A stretch of DNA of 64,000 bases, from the NCBI RefSeq assembly GCF_016861975.1, contig NZ_BOMB01000028.1:94302-158301 (forward strand), in the 5' to 3' direction. Source of the stretch: Actinocatenispora rupis. GTDB lineage: Bacteria > Actinomycetota > Actinomycetes > Mycobacteriales > Micromonosporaceae. The notes under the pieces were generated by a model. The model was not told where the DNA came from. It did no database searches and saw only the letters and a program-made list of their open reading frames with translations. Of the stretch, positions 38,595-46,884 are shown piece after piece. A program made the position numbers and the translations under genes. Position 1 is the stretch's first letter. Each line of letters begins with the position of its first letter.

Positions 38595-40121
38595 ATGACC
38601 GTCGAATTCGTGATCGTCGGGGGCGGACCGAACGGTCTGCTGATGGCGACCGAGCTGGCCCTCGCCGGGGTACGCCCGGTCGTGCTGGAGAGGCTGACGG
38701 AGCGACCGACCGCGCCGAAGGCGAACGGCCTGGTGGGCCGGGTCGTCGCGGCGCTGGACCGGCGCGGCCTGTACGAGCGGTTCAGCGGCGGGGCGCCGGG
38801 GCCGGAGCCGGTGCCGGGCTTCCAGTTCGGCGCCGTACCGTTCGGTCTGTCCACTGTGGACGACAATGCCCTGTACGCGCTTCCGGTGCCGCAGCGGCGA
38901 ATGGAGGAGCTGCTCGCCGAGCGCGGGGCCGAACTGGGCGTCGAGGTACGCCGCGGGCACGAGGTGACCGCGCTGTCGCAGGACGCCGACGCGGTGACCC
39001 TCGACGTACGCGGGCCGGACGGTGACTACCGGCTCGGCGCGCGGTACCTCGTCGCGGCGGACGGCGCGCGCAGCCTGGTACGCAAGGCGGTGGGGATCGG
39101 TTTCCCCGGGATCACCGATCGCGGGTTCGTGGCCCGCAGCGGCGAGGTGGCGGTGCCGGAACCGTACGCGGTGGCGGGCAGCGGTGAGCTGGACGTGCCC
39201 GGCGTGGGGCGGTTCCGGCCGGCGACGTTCACCCGCACCGAGCACGGCCTCTTCGCGTACGCCGCGTTCGCGCCGGGGCGGTTCCGCGTGTCGGCGATGG
39301 AGTGGACGGACGAGTCGCTGACCGACACGTACGAGATGGACGTGGCGGAGCTGCGGGCGGCGCTGCACCGGGTGCTGGGCGCGGACGTACCGGTGGAGGT
39401 GCCGGCGGGGGCGGCTCCGCCGCGGCGGATCGTCGGCGTCAACTCGCGGCAGGCGGACCGGTACCGGGCGGGCCGGGTGTTCCTGGTCGGCGACGCGGCG
39501 CACGTGCACAGCGCGATCGGCGGCCCCGGGCTGAACCTGGGCATGGCCGACGTGTTCAACCTCGGCTGGAAGCTCGCCGCGGTACTGCACGGCGCGCCGG
39601 CGGACGTGCTCGACACGTACGAGAGTGAGCGGATGCCGGTCGGCAGGCGGGTCATCATGCACACCCGGGCGCAGACCGCGCTGCTCGGACCCGGCCCGAA
39701 CGTCACCGCGCTGCGCGACCTGTTCGGCGAGCTGCTGGCCGATCCGGGCGCGGCGCGGCGCATCCACGACCTGATGGCCGGCGCCGGCATCCGGTACGAC
39801 ACGCCCGCGCCGGCCCACCCGCTCGCCGGGGAGTGGCTGCCGGATCTGGCTCTGCGCAACGGATCCGGCCCGGTACGCGTGGCCGAGCTGCTGCGCCCGG
39901 CCCGCCCGCTGCTGCTGGACCTGGCGGGCCGGGCGGACCTGGTGGACGCGGCGAAGGGCTGGGCCGACCGGGTCGACGTGGTCCGCGCCGGCACCGACGA
40001 GCCCCCGGCCGACGCCATCCTGGTACGCCCGGACGGGTACGTGGCGTGGGCGGGCGACGCCGACGCCACCGCCGATCAGGTACGCGGGGCGCTGGCCGCC
40101 TGGTTCGGCCCCGCCGCCTGA
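38595..40121 (+). CDS. FAD-dependent aromatic monooxygenase (PHBH fold)
   Basis: 508 residues. Class A flavoprotein hydroxylase: GGGPNG dinucleotide site at residues 9-14, the DG motif in VAADGARSLVRKAVGI, and the GD motif FLVGDAAHVHSAIGGPGLNLGMADVFNLGWKLA; the C-terminal thioredoxin-like domain is typical of the polyketide/rifampicin-hydroxylase group. The enzyme uses NAD(P)H and O2 to hydroxylate aromatic rings, either in antibiotic tailoring or inactivation. ATG 38595 has GAGAGGAG upstream. Its end overlaps the LLM gene on the other strand by 46 bases. Substrate unknown; rifamycin inactivation cannot be claimed from sequence. Confidence 0.88.
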   Translation: MTVEFVIVGGGPNGLLMATELALAGVRPVVLERLTERPTAPKANGLVGRVVAALDRRGLYERFSGGAPGPEPVPGFQFGAVPFGLSTVDDNALYALPVPQRRMEELLAERGAELGVEVRRGHEVTALSQDADAVTLDVRGPDGDYRLGARYLVAADGARSLVRKAVGIGFPGITDRGFVARSGEVAVPEPYAVAGSGELDVPGVGRFRPATFTRTEHGLFAYAAFAPGRFRVSAMEWTDESLTDTYEMDVAELRAALHRVLGADVPVEVPAGAAPPRRIVGVNSRQADRYRAGRVFLVGDAAHVHSAIGGPGLNLGMADVFNLGWKLAAVLHGAPADVLDTYESERMPVGRRVIMHTRAQTALLGPGPNVTALRDLFGELLADPGAARRIHDLMAGAGIRYDTPAPAHPLAGEWLPDLALRNGSGPVRVAELLRPARPLLLDLAGRADLVDAAKGWADRVDVVRAGTDEPPADAILVRPDGYVAWAGDADATADQVRGALAAWFGPAA

Positions 40122-41008
40122 ACCGCTTCCCGTACGGCGGGGGCGATCTCGGTGGCCCAGCGGCCGATCGTCGCCGGGTCCTGCACGTCGCCGGCGGGGG
40201 AGAACAGCGTGAACCCGCCGGCGCCGTGGTCGAGTACGGCTCCGGTCAGTTCCTCGATCCACTGGTCGACGGAGCCGCCGAGCCACCGCCCGTCGGCGTC
40301 CCGGGTCGCGGCGAGCGGCCGGTCCGTGACCCGGCCCGGCAGGTTGAAGATCGTACGGATCTCGGCGGGGTCGCGGCCCACCGCCGCCGCGGCCGCGTCG
40401 ATCACCGGCCGCGACGTGCGGTACCGCTCGCTGGTCCAGTCGGCGGCGTGGCCGGGGATCCAGCCGTCGGCGACGCGACCGGTGACGGCCAGCGACCGCG
40501 GCCCGACCGAGCCGGTCCACACCGGCGGCGCGGGCACCGGCGCCGGGTCGATCCCGCGCACCCGCACGTGCCGCCCCTCGTACGTGACGGGGTCGCCGCC
40601 GCCGGAAAGCTTGCGTACCAGCACGATCGTCTCCTCGAACGCCTCCACCGCCGCCGCCGGCGACAGCTTCGGTACGCCGAGGTCGGCGATCCGGTCCCAC
40701 AGCCCGCCCGCGCCCATGCCGAGCACGACCCGGCCGCCGGACAGCGCCGACAACGACGTGACGGTACGCGCGAGCAGCGGTGCGGACCGCGCGGCGTTGG
40801 TGACGTTGGCGAAGGCGGCGATGCGCTCGGTGCGGCCGAGCAGGAACCCGATCGCCGCGTACGCGTCGAGCCGGTCCCCCAGGTACGGGTGGTCGGACAG
40901 CGACACGTGGTCGAGCCCGTCCCGGTCGGCCTGTGCGACGAGCCGCAGCAGCTCCGGCCCGTCCTCGATGCGGCTGTGTGCGCCGAAGCCGAACACGACG
41001 TCGGTCAT
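40076..41008 (-). CDS. LLM class F420-dependent oxidoreductase
   Basis: 310 residues. Luciferase-like (beta/alpha)8 barrel: FGFGAHSRIEDGPELLRLVAQADRDGLDHVSLSDHPY at the N-terminus, LLARTVTSLSALSGGRVVLGMGAGG and VWTGSVGPRSLAVTGRVADGWIPG are the family landmarks. These fit F420-dependent reductases of actinobacteria better than FMN-dependent ones, but cofactor use is inference. ATG 41008 has GGGAG upstream. Its C-terminal coding end runs 46 bases into the end of the FAD monooxygenase on the opposite strand; both ends look natural. Confidence 0.88.
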   Translation of the reverse strand: MTDVVFGFGAHSRIEDGPELLRLVAQADRDGLDHVSLSDHPYLGDRLDAYAAIGFLLGRTERIAAFANVTNAARSAPLLARTVTSLSALSGGRVVLGMGAGGLWDRIADLGVPKLSPAAAVEAFEETIVLVRKLSGGGDPVTYEGRHVRVRGIDPAPVPAPPVWTGSVGPRSLAVTGRVADGWIPGHAADWTSERYRTSRPVIDAAAAAVGRDPAEIRTIFNLPGRVTDRPLAATRDADGRWLGGSVDQWIEELTGAVLDHGAGGFTLFSPAGDVQDPATIGRWATEIAPAVREAVQAAGPNQAASAPRT

Positions 41009-41083
41009 GGTCGCAGCTCCCGTCCCTCGGTGGGTGCCTTCCCGAGGAACACTAATTAGTTCGTACTGCGAACTGCAACGGGG

Positions 41084-41482
41084 TCAGCGGCGACGTCGAT
41101 CACGCTCGGCGATCTTCAGCCGTACGACGTTGACCAGCAGGCACACGTCGCGGTCGCCGGCCGGGCGCCCGTGCTCGATCGGGCGGCCCCAGACGAACAC
41201 GTACCCGCTGCCGGCGTTCTCGTCCACGTCGCGGACCGCGAACCAGCGCGGACCCGACGCGAACAGCGCGCACGCCGTGGCGTCCAGCCAGATCAGGTCA
41301 CCGCGCCGCGGCACGGCGTGCCAGTACCGGTCCGGTTCGGGCGTGAACGCCCGCGCCTCCCGTACGCAGCGGCACGGCCACGGCTCGTCCTGGTCGATCG
41401 AGCACACCAGGCCGGCGCCCCGCGCCTCCGCAGCGTACGCGTGATGGGTCGCGATGATCTCGCGCGCTTCCTGCCGATCCAC
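41084..41482 (-). CDS. Hypothetical protein beside the XRE/DUF397 pair
   Basis: 132 residues from GTG 41482, supported by GGGAGGT 8 bases upstream; the frame also runs further upstream. It begins VDRQEAREIIATHHAY and contains DQDEPWPCRCVREARAF, RRGDLIWLDATACALFASGPRWFAVRDVDE and GYVFVWGRPIEHG. No known fold is recognised; the Cys/Trp segment recalls small proteins found beside DUF397-type regulators. It is divergent from the XRE regulator with a long AT-rich dyad in the gap, so it may be part of that regulatory unit. Function unknown. Confidence 0.65.
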   Translation of the reverse strand: MDRQEAREIIATHHAYAAEARGAGLVCSIDQDEPWPCRCVREARAFTPEPDRYWHAVPRRGDLIWLDATACALFASGPRWFAVRDVDENAGSGYVFVWGRPIEHGRPAGDRDVCLLVNVVRLKIAERDRRRR

Positions 41483-41605
41483 GGGTCGTACCTCCCGGCG
41501 GTCGTGGGGAGCCGGCGCCCCGCTGGGGCATGGGGGAATGGTGACGGCTCGCCACCAGCGGAGCACCGGCCGTGAGTACTGTCGCATAGATCCTGGCTAG
41601 ATGCA

Positions 41606-41639
41606 ATATCTCAGATATCCACGTGTATCTGTGAGATAT
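41606..41639. promoter_or_regulatory. AT-rich dyad between hypothetical and XRE genes
   Basis: ATATCTC ... GAGATAT outer arms, AGATA / TATCT inner arms and a central CACGTG. Lies in the divergent promoter gap, 45 bases before the XRE start; good operator candidate for the XRE/DUF5753 regulator. Confidence 0.55.
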
Positions 41640-41684
41640 CTGCTTTGGTCGATGTTCCTGGCTTGTGGCGTAAGATCCTGCGTC

Positions 41685-42566
41685 ATGACGATGAGGATGA
41701 CGCTGCGACGGTCCCGCCTCGCCGCCGAACTTCGGCGACTGCACGGCGACTCCGGGCTCTCGCTGGACCAGGTCGAGGAACGCACCGACATCAAGAAGTC
41801 CACGCTCAGCCGCATCCACAAGAACGCCACCACCAACGTGCCGTACGTGAAGACGCTGGCCGAGGCGTACGGCGCGGACGAGCGCACGCGCGCGTGCCTG
41901 ATCGCGCTGGTCAAGGGCGCCCGGCAGCGCGGCGGCTGGTGGGCCGCCCACGCCGACTCCGTGACCGACGACCTGTTGGAGTTCGTGTCCTTCGAGGCCA
42001 TCGCCGCCACCGTCTACGACTGGGAGAACGCTGTCCTTCCCGGTCTTCTACAGACACGCGCCTACGCCGAGGCAGCGATCCGAGAGGTCAACGAGGAAGA
42101 ACTGACCGATGACGTCGTGGCCACCCGCGCAGAGATGCGTCTGCGGCGACAGGACAGGTTGGCGGGCGACAACCCGCTCAGCCTGTACGCCATCATCGAC
42201 GAGCCAGTTCTGTACCGCCGCACCGGTGGGGCCGAGGTCATGTGGGAACAGCTCGCTCACCTGACCAAGCTGTCCAAGCAGCCGAACGTCCATCTCCATG
42301 TCGTCAGCCGAACCCTCGGCGCCCACGCCGGCATGCTGGGCAGCTATCAACTGCTTGAGTTCCCAGATGAGGAATACATGGATCCGGTGGTGTACATGGA
42401 AACCATCGGCGGTGAGATGTATCTGGAGGGCAAAGAGCCGTTGGCCAAGGTTCGACGCCTGTGGGACCATCTGCGCGGGGCGGCACTCGACAAGGAGGCT
42501 TCCCGGCAGGCGATCCGTCAAGCAGCGGAGAAGATGACTGACGATGGGCATTCTCACGGGCGCTGA
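41685..42566 (+). CDS. XRE-family regulator with DUF5753 (Scr1/WhiJ-like)
   Basis: 293 residues. N-terminal helix-turn-helix (LRRLHGDSGLSLDQVEERTDIKKSTLSRIHKNATTNVP) followed by the DUF5753 domain (YDWENAVLPGLLQTRAYAEAAI, QDRLAGDNPLSLYAIIDEPVLYRRTGG, PNVHLHVVSRTLGAHAGMLGSYQLLEFPDEEYMDPVVYMET). Such proteins pair with small DUF397 proteins in actinomycetes; the WhiJ and Scr1 systems act in development and may be toxin-antitoxin-like. ATG 41685 is 8 bases after TAAGAT; upstream in-frame codons have no better start. The DUF397 gene overlaps its end by 23 bases. Confidence 0.92.
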   Translation: MTMRMTLRRSRLAAELRRLHGDSGLSLDQVEERTDIKKSTLSRIHKNATTNVPYVKTLAEAYGADERTRACLIALVKGARQRGGWWAAHADSVTDDLLEFVSFEAIAATVYDWENAVLPGLLQTRAYAEAAIREVNEEELTDDVVATRAEMRLRRQDRLAGDNPLSLYAIIDEPVLYRRTGGAEVMWEQLAHLTKLSKQPNVHLHVVSRTLGAHAGMLGSYQLLEFPDEEYMDPVVYMETIGGEMYLEGKEPLAKVRRLWDHLRGAALDKEASRQAIRQAAEKMTDDGHSHGR

Positions 42567-42888
42567 GTGGCGAAAGAGCACGAGGAGCGCGAGCAACGGG
42601 GCGTGTGTCGAGGTGGCGACCAACCTCGTGCGCGCCGACTGGCAGAAGTCCAGCAGGTCAGCCGGAAACGGCAACTGCGTTGAGGTTGCGACGAATCTCG
42701 TCGGGGCCGACTGGCAGAAGAGTTCACGTAGCCAGAGCAACGGGGCTTGTGTTGAGGTGGCGGGGAACCTGGGTGGGGTCGTCGGCGTACGGGACAGCAA
42801 GGACCCGGGCGGGCCGGCGCTGACGGTGGCGCCGGCGGCGTGGGCGGCGTTCGCCGACGAGGTACGGCGCGGCGCGCTGGACGCCTGA
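42544..42888 (+). CDS. DUF397 protein with a triplicated N-terminal motif
   Basis: 114 residues, while DUF397 proteins are usually 60-70. The motif W(R/Q)KS(T/S)RS-x-x-NG-x-CVEVA-x-NL, about 24 residues, occurs three times in tandem (starting near residues 9, 33 and 57), followed by one normal C-terminal half: GVVGVRDSKDPGGPALTV with APAAWAAF. The extra copies look like a 72-bp-unit duplication. ATG 42544 lies inside the end of the XRE gene, so expression is coupled. DUF397 proteins are the small partners of XRE/DUF5753 regulators. The repeated motif might alter partner binding; that is speculation. Confidence 0.9.
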   Translation: MGILTGAEWRKSTRSASNGACVEVATNLVRADWQKSSRSAGNGNCVEVATNLVGADWQKSSRSQSNGACVEVAGNLGGVVGVRDSKDPGGPALTVAPAAWAAFADEVRRGALDA

Positions 42889-42908
42889 AACCCTTGTCCG
42901 ACAAGCGA

Positions 42909-42933
42909 ACGGGGCCGCCGGGTGCGGCCCCGT
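42909..42933. terminator. Bidirectional terminator after the DUF397 gene
   Basis: A perfect 10-bp stem ACGGGGCCGC with a 5-base loop, between the convergent DUF397 and sigma factor genes. Confidence 0.65.
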
Positions 42934-42947
42934 CGTCGTGTCCACGG

Positions 42948-43817
42948 TCAGTCGAGTACGGCGAGGTCGAGGCGGCGCAGGCGGTCCGGGTCGGCGACGA
43001 GTTCGTAGCCGGCGACGCGCTCGCCGGCGACGGACACGAGCAACACCAGGCGTAGCCGGCCGCGCGGCGCGACGACGACACCGACGGCACCGTCCACCAG
43101 CGCCGGTTCGGCGAAGCGCGCGTTGCGGCCGAAGACGGCGATCTCGCCGGCCACCGCACGCGCACCGCGTACCTCGACGGGACGGTCGGCGGGGACGGCG
43201 AGGCGGTCGCCGCGGCGTACCGCGTCGGGGTCGAGGACGGCGAGGATCGCGGTGAGGTCGCCGCTGCGCGCCGCCGCGAGGAACGCCTCGACGACCCGCC
43301 GGTGCCGGGCCAGGTCGGGCGGCGACACGACCGGCGTACCGCGGACCCGGGTGCGGGCACGGCTGGCGAGCTTCTTCGCGGCCACCGGCGAGCGGTCCAC
43401 CACGTACGCGATGTCGTCGAAGGGGACGGCGAACATGTCGTGCAGCACGAACGCGACGCGTTCCGCGGGGCCGAGGCGGTCGAGGACGACGAGGAGGGCG
43501 CGACCGACCTCGTCCGCGCGTACCGCCTCGGTCTCGGGGTCGGCGACCGGTGACACGGCGTCGGCCGGCTCGGCGCCGAGATCCTCCCGGCGCGACACCC
43601 GCGCCCGCAGCAGGTCCAGGCAGATGCGGGACAGCACCGTCGTCAGCCAGCCCGGCAGGTTGCGCACGTCGGACACGTCCGCGCGGTCCAGCCGCAGCCA
43701 CGCCTCCTGGACCGCGTCCTCCGCCTCCGCCGCCGACCCCAGCATCCGGTACGCCACGGCCAGCAGCCGCGCGCGCTCCGCCTCGAACCGGGCCGTCACC
43801 CCGTCGTCGGTCCCCAT
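42948..43817 (-). CDS. ECF sigma factor with SnoaL-like C-terminal extension (SigJ/ECF41 type)
   Basis: 289 residues. Sigma-70 region 2 (ARFEAERARLLAVAYRMLGSAAEAEDAVQEAWLRL with NLPGWLTTVLSRICLDLLRAR) and region 4 (LGPAERVAFVLHDMFAVPFDDIAYVVDRSPVAAKKLASRARTR) are followed by a 120-residue SnoaL-like domain (residues about 170-289). This is the ECF41 layout, in which the C-terminal domain replaces an anti-sigma factor and modulates activity. ECF41 genes usually sit beside carboxymuconolactone decarboxylase-like or oxidoreductase genes; here the divergent neighbour is a nitroreductase, a possible target. ATG 43817 has GGAAGG upstream. Confidence 0.9.
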   Translation of the reverse strand: MGTDDGVTARFEAERARLLAVAYRMLGSAAEAEDAVQEAWLRLDRADVSDVRNLPGWLTTVLSRICLDLLRARVSRREDLGAEPADAVSPVADPETEAVRADEVGRALLVVLDRLGPAERVAFVLHDMFAVPFDDIAYVVDRSPVAAKKLASRARTRVRGTPVVSPPDLARHRRVVEAFLAAARSGDLTAILAVLDPDAVRRGDRLAVPADRPVEVRGARAVAGEIAVFGRNARFAEPALVDGAVGVVVAPRGRLRLVLLVSVAGERVAGYELVADPDRLRRLDLAVLD

Positions 43818-43913
43818 CGGTCACCCTTCCGCGTTCCCGTCCGTCAACACCGTAGGCAGGTGGTGTCGGGACGGTGGCGGAACGGGCCACCCCGCGGAGC
43901 ATAGGAGACGCAC

Positions 43914-44576
43914 ATGGACGTGTACGAGGCGGTCGCGAGCCGGCGGGCGGTGCGCGCGTTCACCGGCGAACCCGTACCGCGGGCGACGCTCGACCGGGTC
44001 CTCGCCGCCGCCACGCGCGCCCCGAGCGGCGGCAACATCCAACCCTGGCACGGGTACCTGCTGAGCGGGTCCGCGCTCGCCGACCTCACCCGACGTACCG
44101 GGGCTCGGGTGGCGGCCGGTGACCCCGGCGACGAACCCGAGTTCCCGCAGTACCCGGCGGAGTTGCCGGCGCCGTACCGGGAACGGCGGTCCGCCGCCGG
44201 CGAACGACGGTACGCGGCGCTCGGCATCGCCCGCGCCGACGCCGCCGCCCGCGCCCGCGCCGTCGCCCGGAACTGGGACTGTTTCGGCGCACCCGCCGCC
44301 CTCTTCTGCTACCTCGACCGGCGCTTCGGCGCCACCCAGTGGACCGACATCGGCATGTACCTCCAGACCGTGATGCTGCTGCTGCGCGCCGAGGGCCTGC
44401 ACAGCTGCCCGCAGAAAGCCTGGCCCGTGTACCACCGCACCGTCGCCGCGTCCGTCGGTGCACCCGACCGGCTGATGCTCGTCTGTGGCCTCTCCATCGG
44501 GTACGCCGACCCGGCCGCGGCGCCCGTCGTCACCGACCGGGCGCCGCTCGCCGAGACCGTCACGTACCTCGGCTGA
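43914..44576 (+). CDS. Nitroreductase family oxidoreductase
   Basis: 220 residues. FMN-binding fold: SRRAVRAFTGEPVPRATLDRVLAAATRAPSGGNIQPWH is the family N-terminus with the SRR phosphate site, and GLHSCPQKAWPVYH plus MLVCGLSIGYADP the C-terminal part. The central MYLQTVMLLLRAEG helix is also typical. Enzymes of this family reduce nitroaromatics, quinones or enones with NAD(P)H. ATG 43914 is supported by AGGAG. Divergent from an ECF41-type sigma factor, hence a possible member of its regulon. Strong hairpin after the stop. Confidence 0.9.
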   Translation: MDVYEAVASRRAVRAFTGEPVPRATLDRVLAAATRAPSGGNIQPWHGYLLSGSALADLTRRTGARVAAGDPGDEPEFPQYPAELPAPYRERRSAAGERRYAALGIARADAAARARAVARNWDCFGAPAALFCYLDRRFGATQWTDIGMYLQTVMLLLRAEGLHSCPQKAWPVYHRTVAASVGAPDRLMLVCGLSIGYADPAAAPVVTDRAPLAETVTYLG

Positions 44577-44597
44577 CCGCGACTGCGCCGAACACGA

Positions 44598-44630
44598 CGC
44601 CGCCCCGGCCGTACGACGACCGGGGCGGCG
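44598..44630. terminator. Bidirectional terminator between nitroreductase and amidase genes
   Basis: CGCCGCCCCGG / CCGGGGCGGCG, 11-bp perfect stem with an 11-base loop, located between converging gene ends. Confidence 0.65.
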
Positions 44631-44641
44631 CGAGTCAGCCG

Positions 44642-46588
44642 TCAGGACGCGGCGTTCGCGTTCCGTACGGTCACGTCCGCGGCGCGCACGTACGCGACCC
44701 GGTGACCGAACTGGATCTCGAAGTACCGGTCGTGGCCGCGGACCACCGTGTGGTCACCCGGCATCGACAGGTCGATCGTCGGCGCGTAGTAGTAGTCCGC
44801 CGGGACATCGGTCAACCCCAACGGATAGCGCTGACCCGACGCGAACAGGTACCCCAGCGGCGTCACCGCCTGCACCGGCACCGGCGACCCGTCGTACGCG
44901 GACGTCTCCGGGTAGGCCCGGCCGTACACCGGGACGGAGTCCTTGCCCGGCTTCGGCGTCACCACGAACCCGACCGCCGGCCGCACCTGCGAACTGTGCA
45001 GCCACGCCTCCTGCCCCAGGTACCAGATCGCCGTCCAGCCCGGCTTCCGGTCCGCCACCGCGAACTGCTGGCCGTCCGTCGCGCGGGCCGCCACGTCCGC
45101 GATGTCCGTCGTACCCGGGCCGGCGTGCAGCTTCGGATCCGACACCAGCGGCGCGTCGTCACTCGGCGCCGTCCGCAGGTACGCGAAGTTCGTCGGCTGC
45201 GCGGCGCACGGCGTACCGCTCCCCGACTTGTCGCAGCCCGTCACCACCTGCTGGTTCGACGCGAAGCCCGGCTTCACCGTCACCAGGCCCGAATCCGGGC
45301 CGCCCGCACCGTGGTCCGCGTGCCCGCGTACCAGATCCATGTAGTGGTCCCAGTCCCAGAACGGGCCCGGATCCCAGTGCATGTTCCTGATCGTCGTCGG
45401 CAGCGTGCCCGGCACGTTGTCGTGACCGATGATGTGCTGCCGGTCCAACGGGATCCCGTACCGCCCGGCCAGGTAGCGCACCAGCTTCGCCGACTGCCGG
45501 TACATCGCCTCCGTGTACCAGGTGGCGCCCGTCGCCGCGAAACCCTCGTGCTCGATCCCGATCGAATGCATGTTGATGTACCAGTTCCCGGCCTGCCACG
45601 CCAGATCCTTGTTCTCGATCATCTGCGTGATGTGGCCGTCCGACGAGCGCAGCTCGTAGTTCGCCGCCGCGTACGCCCTCGGGTTCTGGAACCAGCTGAT
45701 CGTGCCGTTGTAGTAGCCCTCGTTGTCGTGGATCACCAGGTACTGGATCTTCATGTCCCGCGGGCGGTCGGCCTTGTCGTAGTTGCCGTAGTCGCCCGGA
45801 TCGGCGCTGTTCAGCGCGTACGCCGCCGGAATGAAGTCACACCCCGCATCGCTCGGGCACTCCGTACCAGAGGCGTCCGCCTTCGTCAGGTGCAGCGCCG
45901 CCAGCTGACCCGTCGCCGGGCTCACCTGCGGATCCGCCGCCAACGACACCGTGTCCCCGCCGTCCGTCCGGCGCGACTCGCCCGACCGCAACACGTCGAA
46001 CACCTCGTCGGCGAACGTCCGCGCACCCGCCTCGTCCGGCGCACCCGAATACCGCGCCACCGCGCCGTACCAGTCCGCCGGATCCGACCCCGACACCCCC
46101 AGATCCTTCTGGTACCTGGCAAGCAGCGCCGCGCCACCCGCGATGTTCGCCGCCGCGTCCGTACGCAACGTCCGCTCCGGAGTACCCGTCAGGTCCGCGG
46201 CCGTACCCAGAGTGCGCAACGACGGCTGATCCCCCGTGTACTCCGGCCGATCCGGCGACGCCAGCGGGCGCTGCGTGTCGCCGCGGGCGTCCTCGTTCGG
46301 TTGCGCGGCAAGGGCATCCGCGCTCACGTTGGCCACATCCGTCAGGTTCATCGGACCGTAACCGCCCGCCGTACTCGGCTGGCCGGCATGCGCATCCCAC
46401 CGCGACTCCAGGAACGACACGGCAAGCAACACGCTCTCCGGCACGCCGTAGCGCGCCGCCGCATCCGCGTACGCCTGCTGGCGCGACACGGGAGCGGCAT
46501 GGCCGGCAGTGACCGGCACCAACGCGGCCAGACCGGCCGTCAGACCGGTGGTCAACGCGAGAGTGAACCTCGGCGGTGGGCGACGCAT
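44642..46588 (-). CDS. Secreted N-acetylmuramoyl-L-alanine amidase (Amidase_2), paralogue 1
   Basis: 648 residues. Signal peptide (RRPPPRFTLALTTGLTAGLAALVPVTAGHAAP). Residues about 35-160 form a lytic-transglycosylase-like region with a Glu in SFLESRWDAHAG. The amidase_2 (PGRP-type) zinc domain follows at about 280-430: IHDNEGYY with the first His ligand, HIIGHDN with the second, and DPGPFWDWDHY supplying the Asp position. The C-terminal 200 residues have repeated SH3-like or cell-wall-binding patterns (AVADRKPGWTAIWYLGQEAW). ATG 46588 has GGGAGGT upstream; longer readings run into repeat copy B. Tandem paralogue next to it. It should cleave the amide bond between MurNAc and the stem peptide outside the cell. 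Confidence 0.9.
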   Translation of the reverse strand: MRRPPPRFTLALTTGLTAGLAALVPVTAGHAAPVSRQQAYADAAARYGVPESVLLAVSFLESRWDAHAGQPSTAGGYGPMNLTDVANVSADALAAQPNEDARGDTQRPLASPDRPEYTGDQPSLRTLGTAADLTGTPERTLRTDAAANIAGGAALLARYQKDLGVSGSDPADWYGAVARYSGAPDEAGARTFADEVFDVLRSGESRRTDGGDTVSLAADPQVSPATGQLAALHLTKADASGTECPSDAGCDFIPAAYALNSADPGDYGNYDKADRPRDMKIQYLVIHDNEGYYNGTISWFQNPRAYAAANYELRSSDGHITQMIENKDLAWQAGNWYINMHSIGIEHEGFAATGATWYTEAMYRQSAKLVRYLAGRYGIPLDRQHIIGHDNVPGTLPTTIRNMHWDPGPFWDWDHYMDLVRGHADHGAGGPDSGLVTVKPGFASNQQVVTGCDKSGSGTPCAAQPTNFAYLRTAPSDDAPLVSDPKLHAGPGTTDIADVAARATDGQQFAVADRKPGWTAIWYLGQEAWLHSSQVRPAVGFVVTPKPGKDSVPVYGRAYPETSAYDGSPVPVQAVTPLGYLFASGQRYPLGLTDVPADYYYAPTIDLSMPGDHTVVRGHDRYFEIQFGHRVAYVRAADVTVRNANAAS

Positions 46589-46695
46589 GGGCAACCTCCC
46601 AGTACGGGTTTGGCTCACCTTGGCCCGTCCGCGCCCCGTCGTCAATACCTTCCCAAACGGCCCAGCATCGTGTAGGAAACTGCCGTGCGGGTTCG

Positions 46696-46758
46696 GATTG
46701 TTCAATTGTGTCATTGTTCAACAAGTCAACTGTTGAACAGTTGAACAATGGGACAATC
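46696..46758 (+). repeat. AT-rich palindromic repeat, copy B
   Basis: 63 bases, GATTGT at the left end and ACAATC at the right. The 19-mer CAATTGTGTCATTGTTCAA (46703-46721) is identical to 54746-54764 in copy C. The inner palindrome CAACTGTT-g-AACAGTTG lies at 46727-46743. It is located 108-170 bases upstream of the first amidase start codon. Confidence 0.85.
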
Positions 46759-46840
46759 TCGCCGTACGTGTTGATCATCGCACCCACCGAGATCAGCTGT
46801 CACCCACTCACGTCAAACAGACCCCGCGTCGAGCAACGCG

Positions 46841-46870
46841 AAGCCCCGCCGACACGTGCCGGCGGGGCTT
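46841..46870 (-). terminator. Hairpin after amidase paralogue 2
   Basis: AAGCCCCGCCG / CGGCGGGGCTT, 11-bp perfect stem, 8-base loop, 14 bases past the stop at 46885. No T run. Confidence 0.6.
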
Positions 46871-46884
46871 GCGACGACCGGGTC

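Larger units (their letters stand above)
46589..46884. other. Gap between amidase paralogues
   Basis: 296 bases. Contains the ribosome site and promoter of the first amidase, AT-rich repeat copy B (46696-46758), the hairpin at 46841-46870 and no gene. Confidence 0.7.

Noticed and set aside
42898..42940. Possible riboswitch or RNA gene at the strong hairpin
   Set aside because: It lies between convergent gene ends and fits a simple bidirectional terminator.
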